64,000 nt of DNA from a bacterium (GCA_024742305.1 JANSYQ010000002.1:310001-374000); one strand, 5' to 3'; shown: positions 34,768 through 44,872, numbered from the stretch's first letter. A program made the numbers and translations. The notes: generated from the sequence alone by a model not told the origin.

Positions 34768-35676
34768 TTGGGAAAATTCTACCATTATACGATCAACAAT
34801 GAAGTCTTCGGACCTTTCACATTGGATGAAATACGAGGTAAACGTCTTTACAGAGACACCTTATTCTCATTCGAAGGCTCCGAGGGTTGGGTGCTTGCAT
34901 CATCCGTAGAAGAATTATCAAAAGTAACTTTGGAAAAACCACCGGCACTGCCATCCAAAATTGATGATTCACCTCCACCTAAGTCGATAAAAAAATACGA
35001 TGAATCCTACGAAAAGGAGACGGATGCAACGGCATTAGGCATTGGTCTGATCATTCTTAAAGTTGGCTTGTTTTTATTTTTTCAGTACAACGAAGAACTC
35101 GCATCCATAAAGGTGCAACGACTTTCCTACATTATTGGTTCCGTTATCACTATTGCCGTAGTGGTCATGGTCTCTCGCATTGCCAAACGACAAAACCGAG
35201 ATGCAATTACGTGGGGTATTTTTGCTCTGTTCTTACCAAGCCTTGCATTGATTATCATTGGGCAGCTAAAAAAACTTAATACCATTATCGATGTAGACGC
35301 CATTTCAGCAACTCAAATACTCGTATTGACAAATGATTGTGAGCGATTTGCGAATGAGAGAAACTATGAAGAATGTTACAAATTAAGCTCCCAACTCATT
35401 GAAAGTAATCATGCTTTTCCGAAAGTGTTTCGCCTGCATGGAATAAGCGCTTACTTCGTGAACGACTACACCTCAGCTAAACACTCATTTGAAAAGATTC
35501 TGCTAGATGAAGAACATGGTCGAATAGCCCACCTAATGTTGGGAAATGTCTTTTTTGCAGTCAAAGAACCAAACAAAGCAAAAGAATATTGGGAGAAAGC
35601 TAAGCAAATGGGAGAGTTGAGGGCTAAAGAAAACTTAGAGAAGTACTTCTCTGACAACTCTCAGGAAGAAGGATAA
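34768..35676 (+). CDS. GYF-domain membrane protein with TPRs
   Basis: 302 residues from a TTG start. The upstream ATG at 34,735 lies in the previous gene's terminator, and the GYF_2 domain begins right at this TTG (KFYHYTINNEVFGPFTLDEI, then GWVLASSVEEL). A Pro-rich linker leads to three or so membrane segments (ALGIGLIILKVGLFLFFQY, IIGSVITIAVVVMV, WGIFALFLPSLALIIIGQL) and a cytoplasmic TPR region (residues 205-290, YEECYKLSSQLIESNHAFPK). A membrane scaffold is likely; exact role unknown. Confidence 0.65.
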   Translation: MGKFYHYTINNEVFGPFTLDEIRGKRLYRDTLFSFEGSEGWVLASSVEELSKVTLEKPPALPSKIDDSPPPKSIKKYDESYEKETDATALGIGLIILKVGLFLFFQYNEELASIKVQRLSYIIGSVITIAVVVMVSRIAKRQNRDAITWGIFALFLPSLALIIIGQLKKLNTIIDVDAISATQILVLTNDCERFANERNYEECYKLSSQLIESNHAFPKVFRLHGISAYFVNDYTSAKHSFEKILLDEEHGRIAHLMLGNVFFAVKEPNKAKEYWEKAKQMGELRAKENLEKYFSDNSQEEG

Positions 35677-35912
35677 AAAAAATTCCCCCATCCAACCTGT
35701 TGTTTCATTACTTTCAATTGCGATGGATGAGGAAATCATTTAGGCTCAAACAAAATTCAAGCCAAACTTTTTATGTTACACTAGCAAGACGCACAATCCC
35801 TTGTTTTCGTTGGGCACTAGAAAGTCTAAAAAATGTTAAGAAAATATGGCTTCCATGCAAATGTTAACGAGCTATTTCCACTCGGAAGTTGCAATGGTTT
35901 TTTCCATTGGAT

Positions 35913-36839
35913 TTATTTTACCAGCGTCAGCCCAACGCCAGCACCAATAGAAATACCCAAGTACGGTTTGTAACTAACCTCCGCAGTGCCACACACACCA
36001 AATATTTTTCCTGTTTTGGCACGCTTATCCGCCTGAAACAGTTTGTACCCAAGGCGAAAACCAATTGGTAAAGCCCCTTGTACCGTCTTTATGGATTCGG
36101 TGGCAGACTCTCGCGTTTCTGAATCTTGAAAAGTATTCACCGGCAATATCAAAAGGTCGAAGTAAGCATCTTTTCCAATCGAGTTGAAGCACACACCGAA
36201 CCCTTCAGCGTCAATGAACATACTCGTAATTGTGCGAAAATTAATTCCAGCGTAAATTCCAGCACTTGAATAGGCGACCACATTTGGACCGACGAAAGCA
36301 GGATCGTCTATGAAGTCCGAAGTCATTCCCAAACGTTTGAAATACGCTCCTCCTCGAAACATCATGTATTTTCGTTTTTTGGAAGGCACCATTATATAGG
36401 TTTCTGTTTCATTACGGGTGTATACATGATCTCCGCTCACGTTTCTCGAATATGTGGTTCCTTTGTATTCTGTTTTTAGAGAAATTTTGGTTTGTTTGAT
36501 CTTAGTAAAGTCACGAAATTGATAGTATCCTCCTAACTCTGTTTCGAGATTTCCCGGAAAGTTCTCAATGCCCAATCCTCCGAAGGCAAACAAGCTTTTG
36601 CGGAATAGGTAATCCACTCCGATTTCATTTTTAACCGGCTCGTAATAGCCCCAAATACCCACATTTGCAGAGTAGCTATCAATTCGCAACACAGGAACGT
36701 CCAACTGGAAGAGGTCCGTATTCAAACTGAAACGAGGAGACTCTGGCGGTTCGTTCGATAACACTTCGTAATTAATTTGCTGTGAGTAGGCCAAAGAAAC
36801 GCTGAGTCCGAACAAGGTGCTTGCAATAATTTTCTTCAT
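35913..36839 (-). CDS. Secreted outer-membrane-type protein (308 aa)
   Basis: Signal peptide MKKIIASTLFGLSVSLAYSQ. The mature chain is beta-strand-rich with Gly/aromatic pattern (FAFGGLGIENFP, SSAGIYAGINFRT, IGFRLGYKLFQ) and ends VGLTLVK. It could be a beta-barrel or a peripheral outer-membrane protein. No named family is recognised. It lies downstream of the response regulator gene on the same strand, about 80 nt away, but with no clear functional link. Confidence 0.5.
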   Translation of the reverse strand: MKKIIASTLFGLSVSLAYSQQINYEVLSNEPPESPRFSLNTDLFQLDVPVLRIDSYSANVGIWGYYEPVKNEIGVDYLFRKSLFAFGGLGIENFPGNLETELGGYYQFRDFTKIKQTKISLKTEYKGTTYSRNVSGDHVYTRNETETYIMVPSKKRKYMMFRGGAYFKRLGMTSDFIDDPAFVGPNVVAYSSAGIYAGINFRTITSMFIDAEGFGVCFNSIGKDAYFDLLILPVNTFQDSETRESATESIKTVQGALPIGFRLGYKLFQADKRAKTGKIFGVCGTAEVSYKPYLGISIGAGVGLTLVK

Positions 36840-36917
36840 GATCTTATTTTTTTCAAAGATCAGGATTGGTCATTGCGAGATCAATACGAAAAGTTGCGTA
36901 TTCGACGCATCGTGCAC

Positions 36918-37559
36918 CTAGATGAGTCGGGAGCGTTTGGCGGCATCAATGGCTTCAACCTTATTGCGCACTTGCAATTTTCGGTATGTGTTTTCTACGT
37001 GTTTGCGCACGGTTCCATTGGAAATATTCAGATTATCGGCAATTTCATTGTAATTAAGTCCCTTGCTCAATTGAACCAAAACTTCTGTTTCTCGCGGACT
37101 TAATTCTACCTTTTCAGATGAAACGTCATTTTGTAGCGGTTGTCGCAGCAACTTTAAGGTTTTTAGCGCGATGGAAGGCGACATGGGAGCACCTCCGTCC
37201 ATAATTTCCTGAATTCCAGCATAAAGTTCATCGGAGTCGATGTCTTTCAACAAATAACCATCGGCACCGTTTCGGATGGAGGCAAAAATGCTCTCCTCAT
37301 CGTCCATCACGGTCAGCATAATAATCTTGACTTGCGGATATTTCTTCTTTACCTCGCTCACGGCTTCTATTCCATCCATTTCGGGCATCTGAATATCCAT
37401 CAAAATGAGCTCAACGTTTTTGTCTTGCTCCAGCATATTGAGTAAAATAGCCCCGTTTGCCGCAACGTGTTTTATTTTGAGATCGTTGTAACCCGAAAGT
37501 CGTTCGATAAGTCCGTGCGCCAAAAATGAATTGTCCTCTGCGATTGCTATTCTAACCAT
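36918..37559 (-). CDS. NarL/FixJ-family response regulator
   Basis: 213 residues. Receiver domain (1-120) with acidic pair near the N-terminus (AEDNSF), phospho-acceptor Asp in VELILMDIQMPEMDG near 55, Thr in MLTVMDD and Lys in YLLKDID. A LuxR HTH follows (150-210; LSPRETEVLVQLSKGLNYNE, NISNGTVRKHVENTYRKL). The gene starts 60 nt after the TPR kinase and has its own -7 box (TAGCTTTG on the minus strand). Output genes are not evident. Confidence 0.92.
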   Translation of the reverse strand: MVRIAIAEDNSFLAHGLIERLSGYNDLKIKHVAANGAILLNMLEQDKNVELILMDIQMPEMDGIEAVSEVKKKYPQVKIIMLTVMDDEESIFASIRNGADGYLLKDIDSDELYAGIQEIMDGGAPMSPSIALKTLKLLRQPLQNDVSSEKVELSPRETEVLVQLSKGLNYNEIADNLNISNGTVRKHVENTYRKLQVRNKVEAIDAAKRSRLI

Positions 37560-37619
37560 ACTTTTTTCGTCAAATTTCTAACATCGTCAGCAAAGCTACA
37601 ATACGTCAAAAAGCGTATT

Positions 37620-39506
37620 TTAAAAATGCACGTGAATCGTTGTTCCATTTTTATTTGATTGCAAGTCCATTTCTAACTCCGCTGCCTTTAGTCGCGCCTT
37701 CATGTTCGTGAGTCCAAATCCACCTTGAACCGCTCCAGTATCAAACCCTTTGCCGTTATCTGAAATTACCATTCGTTTTGGGTGAAATTCGACGGTGACA
37801 CAATTGCCCTCGCTATGTTTCACGGCATTATTCACAGCTTCTTGCGCTACTCGAAAGATGGCGATGGCTTTTTCCGGCGAGAGTTTTTCGTCCATTTGAG
37901 CCTCGGACAAATGGTGGTCGGTGAGCACTTGAAAATGCTCGGTTTTGGCATTGCGCACAAATGCAGCGATCTTTCCATAAAGTTCTTGTACGGCAACAGC
38001 ATCGGACTGAATGGTCCAAATGGCTTCGCGTAACTCATTCATCGTTTGTTTGGTCTGCTCTCTCAAAGAGACCACTTTCGCTTTGGTTTTGACTTCGGTT
38101 GACTGCTTCTCTACCGACTCTAAACTATTGATTACGAAGGTTAATTGCGCGCCTATGTTATCGTGTAGATCACGAGAAATCCGAAGTTTTTCTGCTTGCA
38201 TACGGGATTTCGCCTGTTCTTGCTCCATTTCGAGTCGTTGGCGTAACTTTCTTTTGCGGATCAAGAGCACGAGGTAGGTAACAAGAGCGATCAGCACTAC
38301 GATGAATACCAAAAACACCAGTCGCTGAAACTGACTGTTTTGCTCGTTGATGCGTATTTGTTGTTGAGCAAGCTGTTTTTTTCGCTTTTCTGTTTCGTAT
38401 TTGACATTGATTTCCTCAATGGCTCGCGTGCTTTCAACGCTCAACATTTCAGCTTTCAAACTATCCGCTTGCTGATCCAGTGCGTACGCAGTTTCAAAAT
38501 CTCCTTCTTTGATGTGCAGCCGGCTCAAGCCTTTCAAGCTTTCTGCCTCTTGCTTTTTTAGTCCTAGCGTTTGACAGAGGTCTATACTTTTTTGCAAATA
38601 GTCGCGAGCCTGGTCGAGTTGGTTTTCTTGCACGAGTCGGTTTCCGATATTGGCATACAAAATGGCCATAGTATGCTGATCGTTTGCCTGAATTGCGAGA
38701 GGCAATGCCTGTTCGTAATACTGCATCGCTTTGTCTCCGTTCCCACGATTGTTTTCCAAAGAGCCTAGGTTCAGAAGAATGCCGCTTTCTACATCAATTT
38801 GTCCCTTTCCTTCAATCAATTTTAAGGCGGTACCGTAATTGCTCAGAGCTTTTTCATTCTCTTCCGTTTCACGGTAGACCACGCCTTTATTGCTGAGAGC
38901 ACGTACCCAAGATAAAGTATCATTACTTGCCTTGGCAGCGGCAATCGCTTTGTTGTAATATTGGTTTGCTTTGTCGTATTGTTTTTGCTCTTTGTAGATT
39001 ACCCCAATATTCATCTCAATCATGCCCTCATAAGCGCTCCACTTATTCTTCTCGGCAATACGCAGGGCTTTGAGGTTGTAGGAAATGGAGTTTTCATACT
39101 CTCCAAGGTCGTTGTAGCAGTTGGCTATTTTGCTGTAAGAGGAAAGCAGACCTTTGTCGTCGCCGAGTTTTTGGCGAATTTTCAACGCTTTTTTATTGGC
39201 TTTTAGTGACTCTTTGATGTTCGCGGAGAGATAATGAGCCAATCCAAGAGCGTTATATCCCTCTGCAATTAACTTGTCATCCTTTAAGCTTTGTGCTGCC
39301 TCTAGACATTTCTCGGCGTACAACACCGATTTTGGGTTGTTCTTTCCTGATAAGTAGTAACTGATATCAGAAAGAAGGTAAACTTTATCGGCACCTTTTG
39401 TTCGAGGTAGTTGTTGAATGAGACTATCGGTATTCGTTTGAGCGTTCGTCCAAATTCCGAAAAAGAGGATCCAAAGGAAACAGCTTACCGAACGAATTTT
39501 TCTCAT
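37620..39506 (-). CDS. TPR-containing NarL-type sensor histidine kinase
   Basis: 628 residues. Signal peptide (CFLWILFFGIWTNAQ), a periplasmic array of TPRs (about 40-350, e.g. SISYNLKALRIAEKNK, AMQYYEQALPLAIQAN), one membrane segment (LVFLVFIVVLIALVTYLVLL), a HisKA_3 region with H in RISRDLHDNIGAQL, and an HATPase with N-box VAQEAVNNAVKHS, ISDNGKGFD and GGFGLTNMKARL. Partner is the adjacent response regulator. This architecture is common in Flavobacteria; the signal is unknown. Confidence 0.92.
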   Translation of the reverse strand: MRKIRSVSCFLWILFFGIWTNAQTNTDSLIQQLPRTKGADKVYLLSDISYYLSGKNNPKSVLYAEKCLEAAQSLKDDKLIAEGYNALGLAHYLSANIKESLKANKKALKIRQKLGDDKGLLSSYSKIANCYNDLGEYENSISYNLKALRIAEKNKWSAYEGMIEMNIGVIYKEQKQYDKANQYYNKAIAAAKASNDTLSWVRALSNKGVVYRETEENEKALSNYGTALKLIEGKGQIDVESGILLNLGSLENNRGNGDKAMQYYEQALPLAIQANDQHTMAILYANIGNRLVQENQLDQARDYLQKSIDLCQTLGLKKQEAESLKGLSRLHIKEGDFETAYALDQQADSLKAEMLSVESTRAIEEINVKYETEKRKKQLAQQQIRINEQNSQFQRLVFLVFIVVLIALVTYLVLLIRKRKLRQRLEMEQEQAKSRMQAEKLRISRDLHDNIGAQLTFVINSLESVEKQSTEVKTKAKVVSLREQTKQTMNELREAIWTIQSDAVAVQELYGKIAAFVRNAKTEHFQVLTDHHLSEAQMDEKLSPEKAIAIFRVAQEAVNNAVKHSEGNCVTVEFHPKRMVISDNGKGFDTGAVQGGFGLTNMKARLKAAELEMDLQSNKNGTTIHVHF

Positions 39507-39587
39507 GCTACCGTTGAAAAGGTGTTACGCCTAAAGGTAAGTAAAACACAAGAAATTCTTAGGGTAAGAACATGAATATGAAACCAA

Positions 39588-39630
39588 AAACGTCCTTTCC
39601 CGACTGAATGTAGCTCGGTTAAAGGGCGTT
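39588..39630 (-). terminator. Terminator of the GAPDH gene
   Basis: On the minus strand AACGCCCTTTAACCGA pairs imperfectly with TCGGGAAAGGACGTT and ends in TTTTT. The stem begins inside the last codons of the gene. Confidence 0.55.
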
Positions 39631-40614
39631 TAGCTTTAAGGCAAGTTCAACCAGTTTGTTGGAGTAGCCCCATTCGTTGTCGTACCATGAAACCAACTTG
39701 AAAAAAGTATCGTTGAGCGCCATTCCTGCATTGGCATCGTAAATGGACGTTCTGCTGTCGGAGATGAAATCCGAGGAAACGACATCACCACTGGCGTATC
39801 CCAGTACTCCCTTCAGTTCATTCTCGGATGCATGTTTCATGGCTGCGTTGATCGCTTCGTATGTAGTTGACTTGGACAAACGCACGGTTAAGTCTACCAC
39901 AGACACATTGGAAACGGGAACACGAAAGGCCATTCCCGTTAATTTTCCTTCGATTGCAGGGATTACCTTCGCCACTGCTTTTGCTGCGCCGGTGGTGGAT
40001 GGAATTATGTTGTGATAGCCAGCTCTACCCAAGCGCCAGTTTTTTGATGACGTAGCATCCACCGTATTTTGATTTGCCGTAACGGCGTGAATCGTACTCA
40101 TCAACCCTTCTTCAATGCCAAAATTGTCCTGAAGAACTTTTACTACGGGAGCCAAACAATTGGTTGTACAAGAAGCATTGGACACTACATTGTACTCGCT
40201 TTTCAACTCATTATCGTTGACACCCATGACAAACGTCGGCGTATCATCCTTCGCTGGCGCAGAAAGCACTACTTTTTTTGCTCCTGCTGTAATGTGCTTG
40301 TTGGCTAGCTCGGTTGTGAGGAACACACCCGTACATTCTAAAACGACCTCCGCACCAATAGCTCCCCAGTTCAACTGCTCGGGATCACGCTCTTTGGTCA
40401 CGCGAATTTTTTGACCGTTCACTATTAAATGGCTACCTTCTACGGTAATTTCACCTTCAAAACGACCGTGAACGGAGTCAAACTCGAGTAGGTACGCCAT
40501 ATAATCAATGTCGATGAGATCATTGATCCCAACAACTTCTACATTTGGGTTGGCCATCGCTACGCGACACGCCAATCGACCAATTCTTCCAAATCCGTTA
40601 ATTCCTACTTTCAT
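39619..40614 (-). CDS. gapA: Glyceraldehyde-3-phosphate dehydrogenase
   Basis: 331 residues from [17 protein letters not shown], which fits the family; an upstream Met adds five unlikely residues. NAD-binding GFGRIG is followed by the catalytic [12 protein letters not shown] block (Cys near 150), the S-loop region ([11 protein letters not shown]) and the C-terminal [15 protein letters not shown]. It converts G3P plus NAD(P)+ and Pi to 1,3-bisphosphoglycerate in glycolysis. Length matches type I enzymes. Standalone gene with its own terminator. The gapA versus gapB type cannot be fixed from sequence alone. Confidence 0.96.
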   Translation of the reverse strand: MKVGINGFGRIGRLACRVAMANPNVEVVGINDLIDIDYMAYLLEFDSVHGRFEGEITVEGSHLIVNGQKIRVTKERDPEQLNWGAIGAEVVLECTGVFLTTELANKHITAGAKKVVLSAPAKDDTPTFVMGVNDNELKSEYNVVSNASCTTNCLAPVVKVLQDNFGIEEGLMSTIHAVTANQNTVDATSSKNWRLGRAGYHNIIPSTTGAAKAVAKVIPAIEGKLTGMAFRVPVSNVSVVDLTVRLSKSTTYEAINAAMKHASENELKGVLGYASGDVVSSDFISDSRTSIYDANAGMALNDTFFKLVSWYDNEWGYSNKLVELALKLNAL

Positions 40615-40857
40615 AGGACCAATATACAAATACTTATTGTACTTTATACTATATCTATTTCATTAATGTCTTATCCTTAGAGAATAGGTTCTTCTAAACT
40701 GCGCATTTATTGTGACCACTTGCGCACAAATACGGTGCTTGATTGCGTAAAAATCTGAAGTAGTATATTCGCCGCAACTTACAAACAAAGAGCTGATAAT
40801 TAGGGTTTTTACCCTTTGATTCAGTGCTACATTTATTAACCTTTTATTAATTTTTTT

Positions 40858-41241
40858 ATGAAAAAGTTCTTTTTTACTCTCGCACTTGTATTGATGGCAA
40901 GCGCTTCATTTGCTGCCGCTGCAACTGGAGGAAATGGTGATGAGCCAAAAACAGAGGCTACTACTTCTAACTACCCTACAGATCAAGCTTTGGCTGGACA
41001 AGCAGTTGCTGCCCTTCAACAAGAGTGCGGTAACCAGCACAACGGATGGCAGTGGCAAACAAGTGTTTCTACCATCTCTACTTGTTTCGCTAGCGGATTC
41101 ATCAAGCAGGTGTATGTTTACGCTACGCCTAACTGTCCACCGAACCAACCATGTATCCAAGTGATTCAGTTGATCGGTACCGTTCAGTTTGGATGTGACG
41201 GAGATGTAATTTCAGTTAACTGCGCAACTACAGGAATCTAG
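40858..41241 (+). CDS. Small secreted cysteine-containing protein (127 aa)
   Basis: Signal peptide MKKFFFTLALVLMASASFAA, then a spacer rich in Thr/Glu (GGNGDEPKTEATTS) and a soluble domain with several cysteines (ECGNQH, STCFASG, NCPPNQPCIQ, FGCDGD), probably disulfide-bonded in the periplasm or outside. No named family. A -7-like TATATTCG lies upstream and a terminator follows, so it is monocistronic and perhaps well expressed. Function unknown. Confidence 0.65.
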   Translation: MKKFFFTLALVLMASASFAAAATGGNGDEPKTEATTSNYPTDQALAGQAVAALQQECGNQHNGWQWQTSVSTISTCFASGFIKQVYVYATPNCPPNQPCIQVIQLIGTVQFGCDGDVISVNCATTGI

Positions 41242-41260
41242 TCGCAATCTTTTATATGCG

Positions 41261-41291
41261 AAGCGGAGGTCGTTGGGCTTCCGCTTTTTTT
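41261..41291 (+). terminator. Terminator of the small cysteine-rich protein gene
   Basis: AAGCGGAGG pairs with CTTCCGCTT (41,261-41,269 and 41,278-41,286; one mismatch), ending in seven Ts. Confidence 0.75.
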
Positions 41292-41331
41292 GTGTCCGGT
41301 CCTCTACCTATGACACTTTTTCAATTTTCCC

Positions 41332-41339
41332 TACCTTTG
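41332..41339 (+). promoter_or_regulatory. -7 box four nt before the GTG start
   Basis: TACCTTTG fits TAnnTTTG exactly and ends four nt before the GTG at 41,344, suggesting a leaderless transcript. Confidence 0.45.
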
Positions 41340-41343
41340 CAAG

Positions 41344-44028
41344 GTGACTAACTACGTGCGATTCATACTATTACTACTCTTCTTTTGTGCGGTGCCAAGA
41401 GTACATGCGCAATTGTTTCAGGAAGATTTCGGAACGGCATTTGCCTCTATTGACGCCACACGATGGCCGACCTCGTGCAGAAACGCTGCCTCAAGTTTTA
41501 ATACTTCCGTTGGATCTTGTGCCGCTGCTGGCGATTACAATTACGGAACTTCCGGGTTTGGCACTTACATCACTTCACAGGCTATTGCCATTCCCGCGAC
41601 AGGATACGAATTGACTTTTGACTTCTCGTTCAATAATACGTTTAGCTTTCCAGCCGTAGAAATTCGAACCGGTGGGCCGTGTGGAACTACCTTGGCACAA
41701 ACAGAAACACTTTCCAACACTAGCGGGACATGTACTCCCCACTCCGTTGATCTCTCCGCATATTCAGGGCAAACAATTTACCTTCGATTTCGTTCCAACA
41801 CGTCTTCCGTTACGACCTATTGGGACAATATTTTGGTGGACCTCGGCTCCGGAGGAGGTGGTGGCGGCTGCTTGCTTGAAGACGATTTCGGTACAGCTTT
41901 CGCGTCCATTGATGCCACGAATTGGCCAGGTACTTGCACCGGCGGATCAGCAAGCTCGTTCAATACCTCGGTGGGATCGTGCAGCGGCGCGGGAGATTAT
42001 GGCTATGGACTCAGTGGTTTCGGTAGCTACATTACTTCCATGGCTTTGGCGATTCCTTCTACCGGATACGAACTCACTTTTGAGTATTCTTTCAATAATA
42101 CTTTCGGTTTCCCAGCCGTGGAAATAAGAACAGGAGGTCCGTGTGGTACAACGCTCGCAGCAACGAATACGCTGACCAATACTTCGGGCGTCTGTACTCC
42201 GCACACTATCAACTTAGATAGCTACGCTGGACAAACCATTTACCTGAGATTCCGCTCAAATACATCTTCGGTTTCGACCTACTTCGATGATATCGCCGTT
42301 TGTGGATCGGGCGGTGGACCTTCGGGCGACTTTAAATGGGCGGATAACTTCAACGATAACGACCTGAATTTGAACTATCCTGGAAACGATGGTGACGAAG
42401 CGTGCACCGGTTGTGGACCATGGACCTTGAATGGAGGTGCGAGTCTCGCCCTAGCTCCATCGGGAGGTTGGCAAGGAAACTCGAACGAAACGGAAGCCTT
42501 CCCTGACAATATGGCGAATGTTTATTACGTGCGATTGGACCGCAATGAGTGGATTGAATCGCCGACGATTGATATGAGCGCCATGGAGTCCTTGAAGATT
42601 AGTTTTTACGCAAAATCGTCTTCCTCAGGAACGGGAGGTGGTGATTCTTGGTCTTCGTTTAGTGATCACCTACGTTTGCAGATTTGGGACGGAAGCTCGT
42701 GGATCACCGTGAAAGATATTACCGAAGGAACATCTGTTGCCGAGGATCAAATTCTTCCGGCTCTGCCACTCAATTATTTCTGCTTCACAGCATACAACAG
42801 TACCACGAGTCCGGGTAATTATTACTACAACAGCGCACCCAATGTAAACTCTGCCTACTTCCACGCGGATTTTAAGTTTCGTGTGATTTTCGAAGGCGGG
42901 TTTTCGGGGGCTCCTTTTGCTTGGGTAGATGACTTCACCTTCCGGGCAGATGCCGATGGTTACTCGACCATGATTCCTTGTGGAATTTCCTTTTGGAACC
43001 AGCCTGCGGCGACGTCGTATGGACAAGATCCGGGAACAACGGGGAACAACAATGCCGAGAAGGGCGTTGAACTGGAATTGGACAACTCCATCAACATTCC
43101 ACCCAATTGGGCCACGGAAGCGGATGATGGCGATACGGTAACACAAGTTTTTGGCCTAAATGAATCGGAGCGTGTGGTTTTTGCCGTGATCTCGGAACAG
43201 GAAATCAATTTTGCCTTTCCGGTAGTGCACTTTTACGCGCCGGATATGGGTTGGCAATCGTCCGTAATGTCGATTGATAACAATTACACCGGTCCGGGTT
43301 GGCGCTATTATGCCGTGGAGTACATCAGTTGTGACCTGGCGGGAGGAAGTATCGCCGCACCGACGGACGATTATCGTTATTACTTCTCATTCGAGTACGG
43401 AAACGAATTCATTCCAGTGTTTTATCACCTCAACACCTCGGGAATTGAAACTGGCGGAGGAGCAACATCCACCTTGGAAGTATTCAACGCACCGGACGTT
43501 ATTTCTACCGACAATTGTGGAGCAGCGCTGGGCGTAGAGTTGACAGCATTCGACGCTACTTTGGTAGATCGTGAGGTATTGCTGAATTGGACAACGAACA
43601 GCGAGTGGGACAACGATTACTTTGACATTGAAAAATCGGTCGATGCCGAGAATTATATTTCAATCGGTCGCGTTCAAGGGCAAGGAACCAAGGGTTCACC
43701 AACGGCTTATTTGTTCAAAGACGAAACGCCCATTTCCGGCACGAATTATTATCGTTTAAAGCAAGTCGACTTCGACGGAACGACCACGTATTCCGATATT
43801 CGGACGGTTGTACTTGAATCGGAGCACATGCTTTACCCCAACCCTGTAAAGGACCTTCTGATTTTACAGTCAAACGATGCTTTCTCCATAACCGATGTAC
43901 ACGGACGTACGATTGAGGTTCCTTTCACACGCACAACGAAGCACACACAGATCGATGTACGAAATCTTTCCTCCGGCATTTACTGCGTGAATGTTAACGG
44001 GCACGTGTATCGCTTTGTGAAGAAGTAA
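41344..44028 (+). CDS. T9SS surface protein with duplicated N-terminal domain
   Basis: 894 residues with a GTG start; signal peptide (RFILLLLFFCAVPRVHAQ). Two near-identical ~135-residue domains follow (about 24-160 and 180-315), both with EDFGTAFASIDAT, TGYELTF, EIRTGGPCGTTLA and GQTIYLRFRSNTSSV; a poly-Gly linker separates them. A larger beta-rich region (330-720) resembles other jelly-roll surface domains. The C-terminus (SEHMLYPNPVKDLLIL ... SSGIYCVNVNGHVYRFVKK) is a T9SS sorting domain. Surface-attached or secreted. The strong identity of the two domains suggests recent tandem duplication. Confidence 0.8.
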   Translation: MTNYVRFILLLLFFCAVPRVHAQLFQEDFGTAFASIDATRWPTSCRNAASSFNTSVGSCAAAGDYNYGTSGFGTYITSQAIAIPATGYELTFDFSFNNTFSFPAVEIRTGGPCGTTLAQTETLSNTSGTCTPHSVDLSAYSGQTIYLRFRSNTSSVTTYWDNILVDLGSGGGGGGCLLEDDFGTAFASIDATNWPGTCTGGSASSFNTSVGSCSGAGDYGYGLSGFGSYITSMALAIPSTGYELTFEYSFNNTFGFPAVEIRTGGPCGTTLAATNTLTNTSGVCTPHTINLDSYAGQTIYLRFRSNTSSVSTYFDDIAVCGSGGGPSGDFKWADNFNDNDLNLNYPGNDGDEACTGCGPWTLNGGASLALAPSGGWQGNSNETEAFPDNMANVYYVRLDRNEWIESPTIDMSAMESLKISFYAKSSSSGTGGGDSWSSFSDHLRLQIWDGSSWITVKDITEGTSVAEDQILPALPLNYFCFTAYNSTTSPGNYYYNSAPNVNSAYFHADFKFRVIFEGGFSGAPFAWVDDFTFRADADGYSTMIPCGISFWNQPAATSYGQDPGTTGNNNAEKGVELELDNSINIPPNWATEADDGDTVTQVFGLNESERVVFAVISEQEINFAFPVVHFYAPDMGWQSSVMSIDNNYTGPGWRYYAVEYISCDLAGGSIAAPTDDYRYYFSFEYGNEFIPVFYHLNTSGIETGGGATSTLEVFNAPDVISTDNCGAALGVELTAFDATLVDREVLLNWTTNSEWDNDYFDIEKSVDAENYISIGRVQGQGTKGSPTAYLFKDETPISGTNYYRLKQVDFDGTTTYSDIRTVVLESEHMLYPNPVKDLLILQSNDAFSITDVHGRTIEVPFTRTTKHTQIDVRNLSSGIYCVNVNGHVYRFVKK

Positions 44029-44334
44029 AATCACACTCCGGCACTCCTTCATATCTCGATAACCGGGAGGAGGAGTTCATCCTTAGACAAATTAGTGAGC
44101 TAAAAAAACAGTTCCCCCTTGGGAACGCTTCTGCTGAAGCTTCAGCGAAAGAATAGGGGGCTAGGGGGAGGATAACTCCAATATTCACAAAAGTCATTAC
44201 CATTCTCCTTAAATTTATTTGGGTTGTCACCCTCCGCCTGTGGCACCTCCCTTGAGGGAGGAGGAAGGTCACCCTCTCCCCTTGAGGGGAGAATAAAAGA
44301 GGGGTGACATCCACAAGAGAAAAAAGAATTGAAT
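44029..44334. repeat. GC-rich palindromic dispersed-repeat region
   Basis: Contains CTCCGCCTGTGGCACCTCCC, TTGAGGGAGG, CCCCTTGAGGGG and CCCCCTTGGGAACG motifs, i.e. several short palindromes typical of REP-like dispersed sequences in Flavobacteria. A related CTCCGCCTCC block lies at 48,607. No gene is seen. Confidence 0.45.
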
Positions 44335-44811
44335 CTAAATCACATACCCCAACTTCACCCCATAAAAAGGACTTATTTTTTCATTTCGATACTCTCCGCC
44401 AAAGCGAAAATTAACATCAATACCAATAGGAATGTAAATCCCCAACCCCCCTGTTAACGTTGGTGCTGCTTCAAATTTTGACGTACGATCTTCTAGGGAC
44501 TTAATGAAGTTCGCTCCACCCACAACTTCGGTGTAAATACCTCCACAGCAGCTCTGAGCACCGATCAAATAGTAGCGGTACTGCAAATTGGCAGGAACCA
44601 TAACACTTTGGGCACCGGCATCGCTTCTAAAGTACATTCCCGTGTTAATTCCCGGAAGTGAATACGAATTGAACCGGAACAAATACTGCATGTTGAGTCC
44701 AATGGTTCGGGCATCAATTTGTTTTGATTTGGTGTGATCTAGGTTGAGACTAAGTTGTGCATAGCTGGGAACGGCGCACAAAAGAAGTGCACCTAACAAT
44801 AGTTTCCGCAT
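44335..44811 (-). CDS. Small outer-membrane beta-barrel protein (158 aa)
   Basis: Signal peptide MRKLLLGALLLCAVPSYAQ. The mature chain has eight or so strand-like segments with Gly and aromatic alternation (GLNMQYLFRFN, NLQYRYYLIG, GGLGIYIPIGIDVNFRFGGE) and ends FYGVKLGYVI. It looks like a small barrel, about the size of 8-strand porin-like proteins. Family not named. It is separated from the T9SS gene by a repeat region and stands alone. Confidence 0.6.
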   Translation of the reverse strand: MRKLLLGALLLCAVPSYAQLSLNLDHTKSKQIDARTIGLNMQYLFRFNSYSLPGINTGMYFRSDAGAQSVMVPANLQYRYYLIGAQSCCGGIYTEVVGGANFIKSLEDRTSKFEAAPTLTGGLGIYIPIGIDVNFRFGGEYRNEKISPFYGVKLGYVI

Positions 44812-44864
44812 GATTTTGAAATAAGGGTTTACTCTTTTATAACTCCTATGCGTGCAGAATATTG

Positions 44865-44872
44865 TATTTTTG
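44865..44872 (+). promoter_or_regulatory. -7 box four nt before the DUF2721-type start
   Basis: TATTTTTG matches TAnnTTTG exactly and ends four nt before the ATG at 44,877, so transcription probably starts at or next to the start codon. Confidence 0.5.
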
